DNA of 64,000 bases from Ryuthela nishihirai (GCA_038380435.1 JAWZYU010000027.1:1857156-1921155); one strand, 5' to 3'; positions 10,896-23,890 are shown, counted from the first letter of the stretch. Numbers and translations are program-made. The notes: generated from the letters alone by a model not told the origin.

Positions 10896-11130
10896 ATCAC
10901 AAAGAGAATGTAAATATAAAAATCCCAATGTTATTTTGAAATATTCTAAATGAAAAAAGGTAAAAATTTTTAGTAAAGAGAGCATTTTATTGAATGTCGA
11001 AATTCTCAACTGAAATAGTACGATAGTACATAGTAAATGCAATGTGATATAAATATATTAAGATTAGCAAATTAAGGCAGAAAGAAGATATTATGTTTTA
11101 TATCAATGTATTTTTCTCTCCTGCAGATAA
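10896..11130. other. AT-rich insertion within Jockey-like ORF2
   Basis: Coding similarity to the Jockey-like ORF2 stops at about 10896 and resumes at about 11135. The roughly 235 bp between are AT-rich and non-coding in appearance. I see no clear target-site duplication. It may be a small insertion or a replaced segment. Confidence 0.4.
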
Positions 11131-11134
11131 GCTG

Positions 11135-11995
11135 TTAGTTTTGCGGGACATCTGTAAATAAGAAACGATTTATTTGAATTTGTCTCAATAAATAAATGAT
11201 TAAAAAAAAGAGTTTTTGAGCTCTCTGAGACGTTCCTGTGTCTCTGGTCCAATCTCTTACCTTATTTTTAAGAGAGATCATTTCAAGAATGTCATCAGGA
11301 AGTTTATTGGCATCCATTTGACTCTCCTTAATCTTACTTGCAAACAGGTATGCACTCTTGATATCATCATTAAACGTAGAAATCTCCCTGTCAACGAGAG
11401 TAGGAGTTTTGGCCTTAGCATGACCATTAACCTTCCCGTTGACAAGGAATCTATATTTCTCCCAGTTGGTGATCCTGTGAGAGATAATATTTTCAGTAAT
11501 TTCATTACGAAGAATAATAATGATAGGTTCGTGATCAGAACTTAGCTCATGAAACACATGAATATCGTAGGATAGACTAAAGTGTCCGAAAACAGAAATT
11601 TCAAGGACATCTGGTTTATGCATGGTATTGTGGGGGTAAAAGTGGACTCATTAGGAGCATCTATGAGGAGATCTTTTCTTGACGCATAGTCAAGCAAAAG
11701 ACGACCACTTTTGTTCCCCCACATTAGAATTCCATGACTAGTGCTTGCAGTTAAGATCTCCGGCAAGCAGAGTCGGAGTTCTAGGAGTAAACAGTTTGTC
11801 CAGATCACTGATAAGGATTTCAGAATATGGGGGCTTATAAGCCGCTATCAGTTTAATGTCCCCCAAATTAGTCTGTTGAATGATCACAATGGTGGTTTCG
11901 ATATTCCTTACATCAGGGGTAGGCAGGCAATATTGAGGAATATCTTTTTCGATAACGATAGCCGTGCCTCCCCCTACTGTTGTGCTATCTATCAT
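11135..11995 (-). pseudogene. Jockey-like apurinic endonuclease region and linker, broken
   Basis: Segment 11738-11995 has a Gly-Gly-Thr-Ala-Ile-Val-Ile stretch, Ala-Ala-Tyr-Lys-Pro-Pro, and Leu-Leu-Ala-Gly-Asp-Leu-Asn-Cys-Lys-His, the GDxN catalytic motif of the EEP endonuclease fold. Segments 11542-11808 and 11135-11623 continue with Leu-Leu-Asp-Tyr-Ala, a Pro-Thr...Pro-Asp-Val-Leu-Glu-Ile motif and Ser-Ser-Asp-His-Glu-Pro, the terminal SDH motif. The N-terminal third of the domain is lost or unreadable before 11995. Confidence 0.8.
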
Positions 11996-12479
11996 TCCGA
12001 TAGATATTATAATTCAGGATTTTGATGCTGTCACTGGCACTGAGATGTTTCACAGAGCAGGGCAGCATCAATTTTCTGACAATATAAAAGGCTTCGAAAC
12101 TCCAATAAGTCGCTTTTAAGACCACTGGAGTTCCAAGCAACAATACGAAGGTTACTCGAAGAGGAGGAGGACTTATCCATTGAAGAGAGATGCAACAAAA
12201 TGAAAGGCTTGGATGCCTACTGAGATTCTCTCAGTCCAATCCTTAGCCATCTTAAATCTAAGACAGATGGTTTGGCGTTCAATAATATATTTCCCAAGTT
12301 CAGCTTCCTGTAGAATTCCAGGATATCTTTAACTTCCTTAGCAAAGTTAAACGATTCCTCCTCATTTGCTTTGCTCTTTTTAGTTTGTACATTAACTGTG
12401 GCATTCCCTTTTTCTGAAGCCTTAGGAAGTGATGGAGCAATGTTAGATTTTCCTGGAATATCTTCAGGAAGTCTCGTAG

Positions 12480-13135
12480 CTTGTGCTTAGCTTTCATTGG
12501 GTTGTACATACTGGGGCACCTTATTTTTACACTTCTTGGGTTTTTCCAAAGGTACTCCCTTATTGAGAAGTTTGTGAAAGTGCTCACAGCCTGTGTAATT
12601 GGCCGTTTTACTCTTTACCGCAGTTAACATAGGTCGGTGAACCATCCTTATGTGTCCTGGCACACGTAGTAGCAAGATGGTTGCCAGGGCATTTGACACA
12701 TCTCGGGGTGTTGAAGCATTGTGCCCATTTGTGACATTGTATTGATCCTTTCCTCCTTTGAAAGGACTCAACAGTGATCTTTAGAAGGAAAAGATCAGTC
12801 AGGTTGAAGATCTGTTTGTTGGCATCTGTTTTTGCCAACTCAATGAGAAATAAGATTAGTAAGGGAGTCTTGTCCCTGTATTTCTTAAGTTGAGAAACTT
12901 TAGGGGTCATGAAGCCCATTCCGGACAACTCCTGTGCCAGGTCTTCACAGATGATCTCACCAGGAATGTTTCTGATGATCATCTTTAAGTTCTTTTCTAA
13001 CTTCAGCTGGTATGCATGAAAAGTTAACTTTTCTTTCTCAAAGAAGTTTATGAAATTTCTATAGTCTTGTCTACATTTCGTTTGGACTCTAATGGTCTGT
13101 CCAGATTTTTTTCTTGCAAATGCTTCGAGAACCAA
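12480..13135 (-). pseudogene. Jockey-like gag (ORF1), PRE_C2HC-type plus zinc knuckles
   Basis: A 175-codon frame (12608-13135) has the layout of insect-type LINE gag proteins. A basic N-terminus is followed by an RRM-like or PRE_C2HC block (Met-Ile-Ile-Arg-Asn-Ile-Pro near 12965, Gly-Phe-Met near 12910). The knuckle Cys-Val-Lys-Cys-Pro-Gly-Asn-His-Leu-Ala-Thr-Thr-Cys sits near 12650-12690. A second knuckle is split by a frame break at about 12608, after Asn-Cys-Gly-Lys, and continues as Thr-Ala-Asn-Tyr-Thr-Gly-Cys in the next frame. One expected Cys is a Tyr. The product would bind RNA in the retrotransposition particle. Confidence 0.75.
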
Positions 13136-13237
13136 TGTAACCAGCTTTTTGTGAGTATTCAGTCAATTTTTAGATTGCCTCAAAACTATTGGTGTTTTTT
13201 TTTTGTCCCTCTTAACTTTAGACTGAAGCGAGGAAAC

Positions 13238-13283
13238 GTTCTGTGTTTGTGAGGATGGCCCTAAATCCTCACAAACACAGAAC
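13238..13283. repeat. perfect 18-bp inverted repeat
   Basis: The arms gttctgtgtttgtgagga (13238-13255) and its exact reverse complement (13266-13283) are separated by 10 bases. It lies at the apparent 5' boundary of the Jockey-like copy, so it may be a fold-back junction made on insertion. A partial outer pair, atggccctaa and ttagggcat, overlaps the loop. Confidence 0.85.
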
Positions 13284-13450
13284 CTCACTTAGGGCATATT
13301 CTTCGTCTCAAGCACACTGGTTAGAGATTAAGAAGCACTTGTTTTGACCAGTGATGTAAGGTTCATCTGTATTTAAGGGCTTTTTGCATCCCTTTTGAAC
13401 AGGTTTGAAACCTTGATCACAGTCATCTAATTTGATTTTGGATTATTTTC

Positions 13451-14902
<1,452 letters not shown>

Positions 14903-15530
14903 TATAGTGGTTAGGCAGCTAGCCATGTGTTCCAGCAAAGTAAACTTTGTGTGCTCTTAGCTCTTACTGAGGCAGTGGTCAGCAGTGACTTCGGTCTTAG
15001 TAGGGCATGTATTTGTATTAGATGGCCTGTAAAAGCTAGGAGTGGTTTCTAGGATTCTTCTCCATCCTCTATATTGCAAATCAAAAAAAAGATGAAGGAT
15101 CCGCAATATCAACACTAGTGGCAGCAATTAGCTGCATAGTAGCATTACGGTTGCAATCTTCAGAGCAGTTGTGTTCTTCAACCGCTTTTTCCAGATAAAA
15201 AAGCTGAAGAATTGCCTGGTTAATTTTTTCAGCTTGCTCTGCGCTCATATCATTTATTACATGAAGCGAAGGAAGCAACTCAATCTTAATATTGAGTACC
15301 TTTATCATTTTCTTCTGTTGATCAACTGTTGACAACTTTGCATGGTTTTACCAGAATCCGACCTCTCTCCGTGGTCGAAGTAGCTAATTAATTCTCCGGA
15401 TTCTTCTCTGTGAACTGGAATTACCTACACTGGAGCCGTTAGTTCTTTCGAAATTTCGAACTGTGGTGCCTCTGAGTGTTCCGATTCAGAACTTTCGAAT
15501 TGCAGTGCCTCTGAGCGGATGTATTGTTTA
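14903..15530. other. unassigned region with an 84-codon frame
   Basis: A minus-strand frame at 15081-15335 (Met-Ser-Thr-Val-Asp-Gln-Gln-Lys-Lys start, acidic, Cys-Ser-Glu-Asp-Cys near its end) has ordinary-looking composition but no family I recognise. Similar codon-like sequence continues on the minus strand to about 14935 with stops. This could be a relic of a retroelement gag, but that is only a guess. The tttcgaa-type strings at about 15448-15500 form a short local repetition. Confidence 0.35.
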
Positions 15531-15945
15531 TCGTAGATCGTACATTGACTTTCGATGTATCAGTCACAATATGCCCATAACCATCTCCATCTGAGTAATA
15601 GGCCATGAAGGCATAAGTAAATAAAACGTAATACATGAACCACAAAGAGTGGGCCACGTGGGGCTAGATAAAAATAAACATAAACAGTTAAATAGATCTA
15701 AAGCGCAAAGCTTTCCCGATAGAAAGCAATGGTCTTACGTCTCTTATATCTGTTTAAAACCTCATGATTATAATACATATGGGAGGAAATGATCTCATTT
15801 GAATTATTTGAAACTCATTGCCAAGATCCCTATGTATTTGACGGTTAGAAACAAACCAAGGGGCATTGATCACTGTCTTGTTGACAAGTTCGAGCAGATA
15901 ATTGTGAACCGTAGATTTTTAGCAAAAAAAAATCTTTTTTTTTTC
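15531..15945 (-). mobile_element. Jockey-like LINE 3'-end fragment
   Basis: On the minus strand the fragment starts with an ORF2 C-terminal motif (Ala-Pro-Trp-Phe-Val, then Ile-His-Arg-Asp-Leu-Gly near 15810-15870). It runs through the 3' UTR shared with 33.67-33.99 kb and 34.35-34.53 kb, and ends at the family's terminal string acgatctacga (rc of cgtagatcgt at 15531). It is therefore the last about 400 bp of the family, strongly 5'-truncated. Confidence 0.7.
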
Positions 15946-16719
15946 AAACTTCACATCATAAAGGATCATTTTATCAGCTAGTTAGCGTTGTTTAAACTGT
16001 TATTGAAAGTTTGAACGAGGAGACTCTGGGTGCTGCAGTTCTTATTTAAAAATACAATGAATTTTGAGTATATCGTATATTGTTGGCCAACATAGTCACT
16101 CGTGAGTTCTCGAACGTTCTCTGAGTTCTTGAACCTGCTGTTTTGTAGTGATGGTTCATGAACCTGTTGTGAAGTGAGTGTTCTTGAAACCGTTTGCTCT
16201 GAAAATCAAGATACTATGTACACAATACACCACATTTGGTAATCCTAACTCTTACCGTTTAAGAGAAATTCTTTCCTTTTTTGGGGAGGAGGGAATTGGG
16301 CGGGAAGAAAGTTTGAGAGGACAATTCCTTACGTTTCTTTAACCTACTATATGAGGACGTTTTATACTGAATTCTATGATTCAGCTCTTACCTTTTAAAA
16401 CAAATCATTTTACATGTTTTTTTGGGGAGAGGGAATGATTTTAGGAGGGAAAGAAATATTGAGAACCAAACTATTACAATAGTTTAAGTTACCCTGAGTA
16501 GACGCTGTGTTCTGATACTTGATGTCCTAGTTTCTATTGATTTACCTTTTCTGTAAAGATTTTTCTTGACATAAAAAAGCATAAGATACACTAAATCATG
16601 AAACTGTCCTGGGAAAACTTTATATAAGTGGTGTAAGAGGTATTTCTTTTAACTGGTTTGTCTTACTGGAAAAGTAGGAAGCAAGCTGTTTATACATAAT
16701 CTAAAAAAGGAGTTGAAAT
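15946..16719. other. no gene recognised; local duplication
   Basis: Non-coding AT-rich sequence. Two diverged blocks of about 80 bp, starting at about 16247 and 16383, share ctcttacc...tttaa, ttttggggag and ggaatgattt-like strings and look like an old tandem duplication of about 136 bp. The strings gttctcgaacgttctc and gttcttgaacc recur at 16103-16195. Confidence 0.4.
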
Positions 16720-17230
16720 GCTTGTTAGTAAAAGGGTTTTGCAGGGCTCTGATTCATGTCCTGTCTTATTCTTGTTTTTTTTTTTTGTATAATTTAAAGT
16801 TGAATAGTTCACAAACTTGTTATAAAGACGATGTAGCCATTTTAATCTCTGTTAGAGCTATTTTAACTGAACTTCCGTTTAGTGTTGAACAAGATCTACA
16901 ACAAATACATTGTTAGTTTTCTTCAAATCAAATCCAGTTAGATGTCCATAAAACAAAATGTATCGCATTTAATTTGATGAAGAGTAATAGACAACACCCT
17001 AAAATATCATAATATTATTTATGATAATTGTTTTTACTGAGAATGTCCATCTTTGGAAAGAATAACTCAAATAGCTGGGTGTAACTATAGATCAGAATTT
17101 GAAATGGAAAACTCATAGAAAGCTTAGATTTGTGTCGTACAGATTTTATTTTTTAAAGCAAATTATTCCCCAAAAAATTCTGACTATGCTTTGTTATACA
17201 TGGGTCTTCTTTGTTGTACAATATGTAATT
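16720..17230 (+). pseudogene. non-LTR reverse transcriptase relic
   Basis: Two frame fragments resemble the RT core. At 16720-16916 there is a worn Gly-Val-Leu-Gln-Gly-Ser-like stretch (for PQGSVLSP), then Lys-Asp-Asp-Val-Ala-Ile-Leu (for YADDVAI), where the Tyr and Ala are changed. At about 17075-17225 there is Gly-Val-Thr-Ile-Asp-Gln-Asn-Leu-Lys-Trp-Lys, the thumb-side motif that follows the catalytic core. Stops and frame breaks are frequent. The clade cannot be told. Confidence 0.6.
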
Positions 17231-17463
17231 TGCAGCTGAGAGTAATTTAATTAACTGATTTTATATTAAAAAAAAATCTACAAATTGTTTTTAGCATAAA
17301 AACATTTTCTACTATGAATTTACTAAATACGGATCAATTTTATTTCATTAGACATATTTATGTATGTAGAATACTCTTTCGTTTTTGTTTTTTCCTTTAA
17401 ATTTCCAACGGATGTTTCGTTTATATTTACCTTATAATTCCCAAAAATATGGCATTTTGTTTT

Positions 17464-19382
17464 TAATCAGTACCCTACTAGTCCTAATAGAAAGCATTAC
17501 AGAGAACTTAATAAACGTGTAAAGGATCAGTTAGCTGCTGATAAGAATCTTTGGCTTGATGGTTTGGCTGACAAAGCCGAGGAAGCAGTTAGACAGCACA
17601 ACAGCAGAGAGCTGTACCAGATAGTTAATGTTTTGCGTGGTAGAAAACGGATAGGTATACAGGGATTGAAGGATAAACAAGGTAAGTTTATAGAAGGGGA
17701 GGATTCTGTCATGGCTAGGTGGGCTGAGCATTTCAGTGATATTCTAAACAATGTGGTTAGTTCTACTCCCATTGTTTGTAATGATGATAGATGCATTGGC
17801 AGCTTTAATGTTGGCCCTATAACACAATCTGAAGTTATTTTGGCTGTTTCTAAACTTAAACTACATAAATCCCCAGGGGTAGATGAAATTACTACCGAAA
17901 TGCTCAGAGCTGGGAATGTTTCGGTTACCACTTGGATGACTGAAATTCTGAATATCTTTTATGATAAAGGCATGGTTCCTAAGGATTTTACCAGAGCTAT
18001 TGTTATCCCTATTTTCAAAAGGTGATCGCAGTTCTTGTGATAACTATAGGGGTATCAGCCTACTCTCTGTTCCAGGTAAAGTTCTTTCTATGATTGTGCT
18101 TAATAGAATTAAGAATCTGGTTGACAGTCAATTGCGTGATGAGCAATGTGGATTCAGAAGTGGTAGGGGATGTGTGGATCAGATATTTTCACTTAGGCAG
18201 ATTCTTGAGAAATATTTAGAGTTTCAGAAACCTTTGGTTGCTAGCTTTGTTGATTTCAAAAAGGCTTTCGACTCTGTTGATCGTCATAATTTGTGGTTGA
18301 TTGTGAGATTATATGGTATACCAGACAAGTTAGTTAACATAATGAAAGCTCTCTATAATAACACTGAGTCGTGTGTGAGAGTTGGTAAGGCTTGTAGCAA
18401 TTGGTTTAGCATTACTTCTGGTGTTCGACAAGGGTGCATTTTGTCTCCTTTTCTCTTTAGCTTGGTTATTGATTATGTTATGCGAAATTCACTTCAAGGG
18501 AAAGATTTTGGCCTTAAATGGGCTGGAGATACGAAAATTTCTGATTTAGATTATGCTGATGATTTAGCCCTTTTGGCAAATGATGTTGATGAGATGAACT
18601 CTTTCATTCGAGCCGTTGATGAGACTGGTAGTAGAGTAGGTTTGGTTATAAACAGAGAGAAAACTAAAGTGATGAAAATTGGTCAGGCAGGCTGTGATTC
18701 AGTTAATCTGAATGGTTGCAGTCTTGAGCAGGTGTCACAGTTTAATTATCTTGGGAGCTATGTAACAGATAATGGTGATGTGCGGCATGAGATTAACAGA
18801 CGAATAGGGATTGCTGCCGGGACTTTTAAGAATCTATGGAGAGTGTGGAGAAATAGGCGTATACACCTAAAGACTAAAATTAGACTGTATAATAGTTTGG
18901 TTCTTTCTAGGGTTAGTTATGATAGTGAAACTTGGACACTTTGTAAACAAGATAACAGGAAACTAGATGCTTTTGATTCCAGATGCTTACGCAGTATCTT
19001 GAGCATTAGGTGGTTCAACTTTGTAACTAATGATGAGATTAGGTAAAGGAGTTTGCAACCTCCTTTGAGCAGCATATTGTGCAGAGAGAGACTCCGTTGG
19101 TTTGGCCATGTTGCCCGTATGAATAATTATAGATTGGCGAATAGGGTTATGAACAGTGTGCCTAAAGGCCTCAGAAAGAAGGGGAGACCTAGGATGCGGT
19201 GGGCAGACAATGTCAAACAGGACCTTGTTAGAATTGGTGTACAGTGGCCAGATGCAGTAGATGTAGCTCAGGATAGACTTGCTTGGAGAACTAAATTGCA
19301 CGGTCTGGTTGGACCTCCGTAGCCCATGGCTGCTTGATGATGACGACGACGACGACGACGACGACGATGATGATGATGATGA
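17464..19382 (+). mobile_element. RTE-like LINE copy 2, 5'-truncated
   Basis: The copy starts inside the linker between endonuclease and RT and ends with a (gac)n/(gat)n tail at about 19337-19382. Two lesions break the frame. A run of six A in other copies is four A here at about 18015-18019 (gattttcaaaaggtgatcg-like context), which joins frame 17564-18025 to frame 17961-19046. A Gln codon has become TAA at 19044-19046. Beyond the stop the C-terminal domain continues open to about 19322. RT motifs are as in copy 1, which lies inverted about 3 kb away. Confidence 0.9.
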
Positions 19383-20164
19383 CAAAACGGCATGCTATTT
19401 ACTGGCACCAAACTTTTTGAATAGCTCAGTGTTAGATTTAAGAATGGAAAGAAACTCCAATAGCTTTAAAAACTTTTAAAGGAATAGGATTTGTGTTCAA
19501 AATGTGGAACAACAGTTGATCGTATAATTTTATATTTTTGTACTCTTTTTACCTCAGCTGCTTCTGATGTTGACTTCGCATTTATTTTCATATTTTTTTA
19601 ATTACTTTTATTATTATACTGTTTTTCTCTCTGGAAGTAAAAATTAGAGTAGTATTTTTTTCCTGATACCTGGAAGTGAAATGATTTGATGTTCAACATG
19701 TAAAAAGATTATAGTGTTTCATTTTTCTGCTAATCTAAAAACGCGCATCAATTGACAAGTTGTAATAAAATGAAATAAAAGAAAAAGATTAATCAGTTAG
19801 GGAGAAAAATAAGTAAGCCTGAGAACTTTATATATGATACATAATAGACCTGCGAATTATCAAAATAAAGGTTTCATGATATTCTGATTTACTTATTAAT
19901 GTTATGTATTATCCATTTTGCAATGCACCATGGGTGCTTCCTAGATTATTTCAATATTAGAGAGACATATATGTGGATTAAATGAAGTGAAATAATATTA
20001 AATTCTTTTCTTCATAACTGAAGCGGTAGGAAAGTTTCGAAAAAAAATTAATTAAAAATTTATTTTAAATTAAGGATTTATATCGGCCTACAGACAATTG
20101 ATCACTTCTTTAATAAAGTTTAGAATAGGGATCATATAAATCTTATAGTTTGTTAACCAATAAT
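19383..20164. other. no gene recognised
   Basis: AT-rich spacer between two RTE-like copies in the same orientation. No repeat or frame stands out. Confidence 0.5.
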
Positions 20165-21990
20165 AGAAATAAAAGCAGAGGAAGCAGTTACGCAATACAA
20201 CAGCAGTACCAGATAATTAACGTTTTGGGTGGTTGAAAACGGACAGGTATACAGGGACTGAAGGATTAGCAAGGTAAGGTTAAAGAAGGTGAAGATTCTG
20301 TCATGGCTAGGTTTAGTCATGGCTAGGTGGACTGAGCATTTCAGTGATGTTCCGAACAATGTGGTTATTTCTCCTTCCGTTGTTTGTAATGATAATAGAT
20401 ACATTACTGGCTTTAATGTTGGCCATATAATACAGTCTGAAGTTATTTTGGACATCTCTAAACTTAAAATACATAAATCCCCAGGGGTAGATGAAATTGC
20501 TACGGAAATGCTTAGAGCTGGGAATGTTTCGGTTACCACTTGGATGACTATAAATTTTGATTATCTTTTATGATAAAGGCATGGTTCTTAAGAATTTTTA
20601 CAGAGCTATTATTATCCCTATTTTTTAAAAAGCTGATCTCAGTTCCTGTGGTAACTATAGGGGTATCAGCCTACTCTCTGTTCCAGGTAAAGTTCTTTCC
20701 ATGATTTTGCTTAATAGAATTAAGAATCTGGTTAACAGTTAATTGCGTGATGAGCAATGTGGATTCAGAAGTGGTAGGGGATATGTGGATGAGATATTTT
20801 CACTTAGGCAGATTCTTGAGAAATGTTTAGAGTTTCAGAAACCTTTGGTTGCTAGCTTTGTTGATTTCAAAAAGGCTTTCGACTCTGTTGATCGTCATAA
20901 TTTGTGGTTGATTGTGAGATCATATGGTATACCTGACAAGTTAGTTAACATAATGAAAGCTCTCTATAATAACACTGAGTCGTGTGTGAGAGTTGGTAAG
21001 GCTTGTAGCAATTGGTTTAGCATTACTTCTGGTGTTCGACAAGGGTGCATTTTGTCTCCTTTTCTCTTTAGCTTGGTTATTGATTATGTTATGCGAAATT
21101 CACTTCAAGGGAAAGATTTTGGCCTTAAATGGGCTGGAGATACGAAAATTTCTGATTTAGATTATGCTGATGATTTAGCCCTTTTGGCAAATGATGTTGA
21201 TGAGATGAACTCTTTCATTCGAGCTGTTGATGAGACTGATAGTAGAGTAGGTTTGGTTATAAACAGAGAGAAAACTAAAGTGATGAAAATTGGTCAGGCA
21301 GGCTGTGATTCAGTTAATCTGAATGGTTGCAGTCTTGAGCAGGTGTCACAATTTAATTATCTTGGGAGCTATGTAACAGATAATGGTGATGTGCGGCATG
21401 AGATTAACAGACGAATAGGGATTGCTGCCGGGACTTTTAAGAATCTTCTGAAGAGAGTATGGAGAAATCCTTGAAGAGAGTATGGAGAAATAGGCGTATA
21501 CACCTAAAGACTAAAATTAGACTGTATAATAGTTTGGTTCTTTCTAGGGTTAGTGATGGTAGTGTAACCTGGACGCTTTGTAAACATGATAACAGGAAAC
21601 TAGATGCTTTTGATTCTAGATGCTTACGCAGTATCTTGGGCATTACATGGTTTAACTTTTGTAACTAATGATGAGGTTAGGCAAAGGAATCGGCAACCTC
21701 CTTTGAGCAACGTGTAGTTCAGAGAGCGCGACTCTGTTGGTTTGGCCATATTGCCCGTATGGATAATTATAGAATGACAATTAGGGTTATGGACAGTGTG
21801 CCTAAAGGTCTCAGGAAGAGGGGGAGACATAGGATGTGGTGGGCAGACAAGGTCAAACAGGACTTTGGTAGAATTGGTGCAGTTGCCAGATGCAGCAGAT
21901 GTAGCTCAGGACAGATATGCTTGGAGAACTACATTGCACAGTCTGGTGTTGCTCCGTAGCCCATGACTGCTTGAGGTTGATGATGATTTT
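20165..21990 (+). mobile_element. RTE-like LINE copy 3, older, 5'-truncated
   Basis: The 5' part (20165-20740) and 3' part (21440-21990) have many substitutions, stops and indels, while the central frame 20743-21474 is open and close to the other copies. Two micro-duplications are visible: tcatggctaggt repeated at about 20302-20328, and gaagagagtatggagaaat repeated at about 21450-21490, the latter breaking the frame. The element end reads catgactgcttgaggttgat, with only a very short tail. Confidence 0.85.
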
Positions 21991-22871
21991 ATGTTTCGAA
22001 GCACACGTTTTTAATTTTTCCAGCACGTGAGTTAAAAAAAATGAATAAATAATTCTATTTGTATTTTCGTGGAACATTTCATATTTGCTTCAATCAAATT
22101 CAGCGTGCCTAGTTGCGAGTGCTGTAGAAATATTTAGGGAAATTCCCACCTACGCAAAATTCGGCAAACCTTTCGTAAGCCAATGCGTGTCTGTACATAT
22201 TTTTTCGTTTTTAAAATAAAAAAATTGTAAATATTGTGAAATATTAATTTAGTATTGACATTCTGGTTTTTCATATCATTAGCAGAAGTATTCATTTTTG
22301 GCGAATTTGACATTAAAATGTTAAACTATTAAGTTTAGATGTTTTTTTAAGTTTTTTAAGTTTAAACTCTTCAGCAGTTGTTTTGCCGACATCGTAACAC
22401 TCTTTGCGGTCTGAGGATCGGGGAACTTTATTCGTTTGAATTGTCGTCACCTGATCGGGCTTTTCTATTCGCCGCCTCTAAGAGATACTTTGCAGCGATT
22501 TCTAATAGTTTTCATTCTTAAATGTTTCATTATAATAATCAATATTTTCTTTATTTCTGAAAACAGACAAACCTATTTAATGTTTATGAAAGGACATCAA
22601 CAAAGTGTATATAAGTCGTTGCATCTGGAGCATTTATTTTTAGATATTTGTTGCAACTTAATATCAGCCCAATTCACAAATTCAGATTCTTTGAAAAATT
22701 TTCTAAGGAAAAAATGTTTGGTGACTAGCGCCATCTGTTGCCATCTATTGTCACTGTTTATTTTAAAACAAAAATAATCTTTTACTTTTAGAAATATCCA
22801 ATGATAAAAAAAGTTTAAATGTGAAATAACGAAGTGAAAATAAAAATACGTGGGGATGAATTTAATATAAG
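21991..22871. other. AT-rich region with an unidentified interspersed repeat
   Basis: A segment at about 22190-22330, with the string tcatttttggcgaatttgac near 22291, resembles 31660-31790. Both share aatattgacatt, a gtttttca run and ttggcgaatttga. A 113-codon frame at 22436-22777 has no recognisable domain and is cut by ordinary AT-rich sequence. The string gcgccatctgttgcc near 22728 is a motif common in arthropod repeats. Confidence 0.45.
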
Positions 22872-23035
22872 AAACATGGTAACCAATGAGGAAATAGTAC
22901 TAGATCTCAAAAGGACCTGTGTTCGAACCCCGGATAAGGATGTTTGTGTTGCCTTTCTGCTGAGGCACACATGGGCATTAAACTGAAAGGCAGTTGTCAG
23001 ACTTCTGTGGCAAGCAGCTGCTTGAGGGAGTAACT
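22872..23035 (+). mobile_element. SINE-B copy, diverged head
   Basis: The B box ctgtgttcgaaccccgg (22917-22933) is followed by the SINE-B body (tttctgctgagg, cagacttctgtggcaagcag) and ends ctgcttgagggagtaacttt. The first part of the tRNA-like head is badly diverged, and part of the body between tgaggcacac and aactgaaagg is altered. Confidence 0.75.
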
Positions 23036-23125
23036 TTATTTAATACCATTCCCACAATATTGTCAAAGGTGATTATGACAAAACATCCACGAATCCTTCA
23101 TATTGGATACGGACAACGATCTTCG

Positions 23126-23512
23126 TTTCCGGCTGGTTTGCCTCTGAGCGTCACTTTTTGCGCACAATGGACTAAACGGCCAGGTTACAAGGACCCCGAA
23201 AGCTCAGAGAAAGATGGGGGAAGGGGACCCACTGTACAGCTATTAAGAGATAGATGGTAGCCTCCCATCAAGGCCATCCAACGTGTTCTTTAACCTTCAC
23301 AGAGTAGGGCTCTTTCCCCCAAAGGGAGCGAAAACTTCATCCCCCATCCAATGGACGGCGGTCTTTCCAAGTCCATCGATGTCCCCTACTTACCGAGAGA
23401 ACGTCGGGGAGTTTTCGGAGATAAATCTCAGCGCTGGTCCAGGTGGGACTCGAACCTGGGAACTACAGGTTACGAGACTAGAGTGCCACCAAGTGAGCCC
23501 ACCTCCCTTAGG
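23126..23512 (-). mobile_element. SINE-A copy 7
   Basis: Full-span minus-strand copy. The tail side is altered to ggctggtttgcctctgagcg, while the body and head are clear and the B box is read near 23445-23460. It follows the SINE-B copy by about 90 bp. The two 60- to 88-codon frames over it are SINE artefacts. Confidence 0.82.
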
Positions 23513-23829
23513 TCAACGATACAGTTTGATTAATAACGCCTGACTGAGGAATTAAATAAGTCCAAAGTAAGATTTGTTTAGTTTTTCAATTTCTTTAAAG
23601 TTATTCCAGTATAGTAATTAAGATACGAAATCCAAATAATAAGTGCGACCTTAAAGAATTGTTTCTAATGAAAAACGACTCCCTCAAATACTGTTTTATT
23701 CGAGATTTTTTTGTAACGAATGTTTGGAACAAAATGTTTTCTTTAAAATAGGCGACATTTTGGTCTTTTGAGATTCAAATTTAAGAGCCTCGTTAAATCA
23801 GTCGTTGTTCTTTCTAAACGACTCATAGT
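23513..23829. other. no gene recognised
   Basis: AT-rich spacer; nothing further seen. Confidence 0.5.
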
Positions 23830-23890
23830 TCAGTGGGCAGAGCATCTGATATGTCATCAGGAGGTCGTTGGTTCGGTTCCCATCCCATTT
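23830..23890 (+). other. tRNA-like fragment
   Basis: The stretch cagtgggcagagcatctgat...ggttcggttcccatccc has the spacing of a tRNA D-arm to T-arm segment, with a T-loop-like ggttcggttcc. No full acceptor stem is present. It could be the head of another SINE or a tRNA pseudogene. Confidence 0.4.

Larger units (their letters stand above)
9086..13250 (-). mobile_element. Jockey-like LINE copy 1 (gag, endonuclease, RT; degraded)
   Basis: Read on the minus strand, the order gag-like ORF1, endonuclease, RT, ORF2 C-terminus and 3' UTR is preserved. That makes this a nearly full-span but inactive copy of about 4.1 kb. The 3' region (9086-9560) still shows the Jockey-type ORF2 C-terminal pattern with a Thr-Ile-His-Thr-Asp-Leu motif near 9400. 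The family is the same as the copy at 33.67-36.53 kb and the 3' fragment at 15.53 kb. Its 5' boundary is taken from the inverted repeat at 13238-13283 and is approximate. Multiple stops and frame breaks are present. Confidence 0.8.

Noticed and set aside
22436..22777. 113-codon plus-strand frame
   Set aside because: No recognisable domain, AT-rich codon composition, and no splice or promoter context. It is likely chance.
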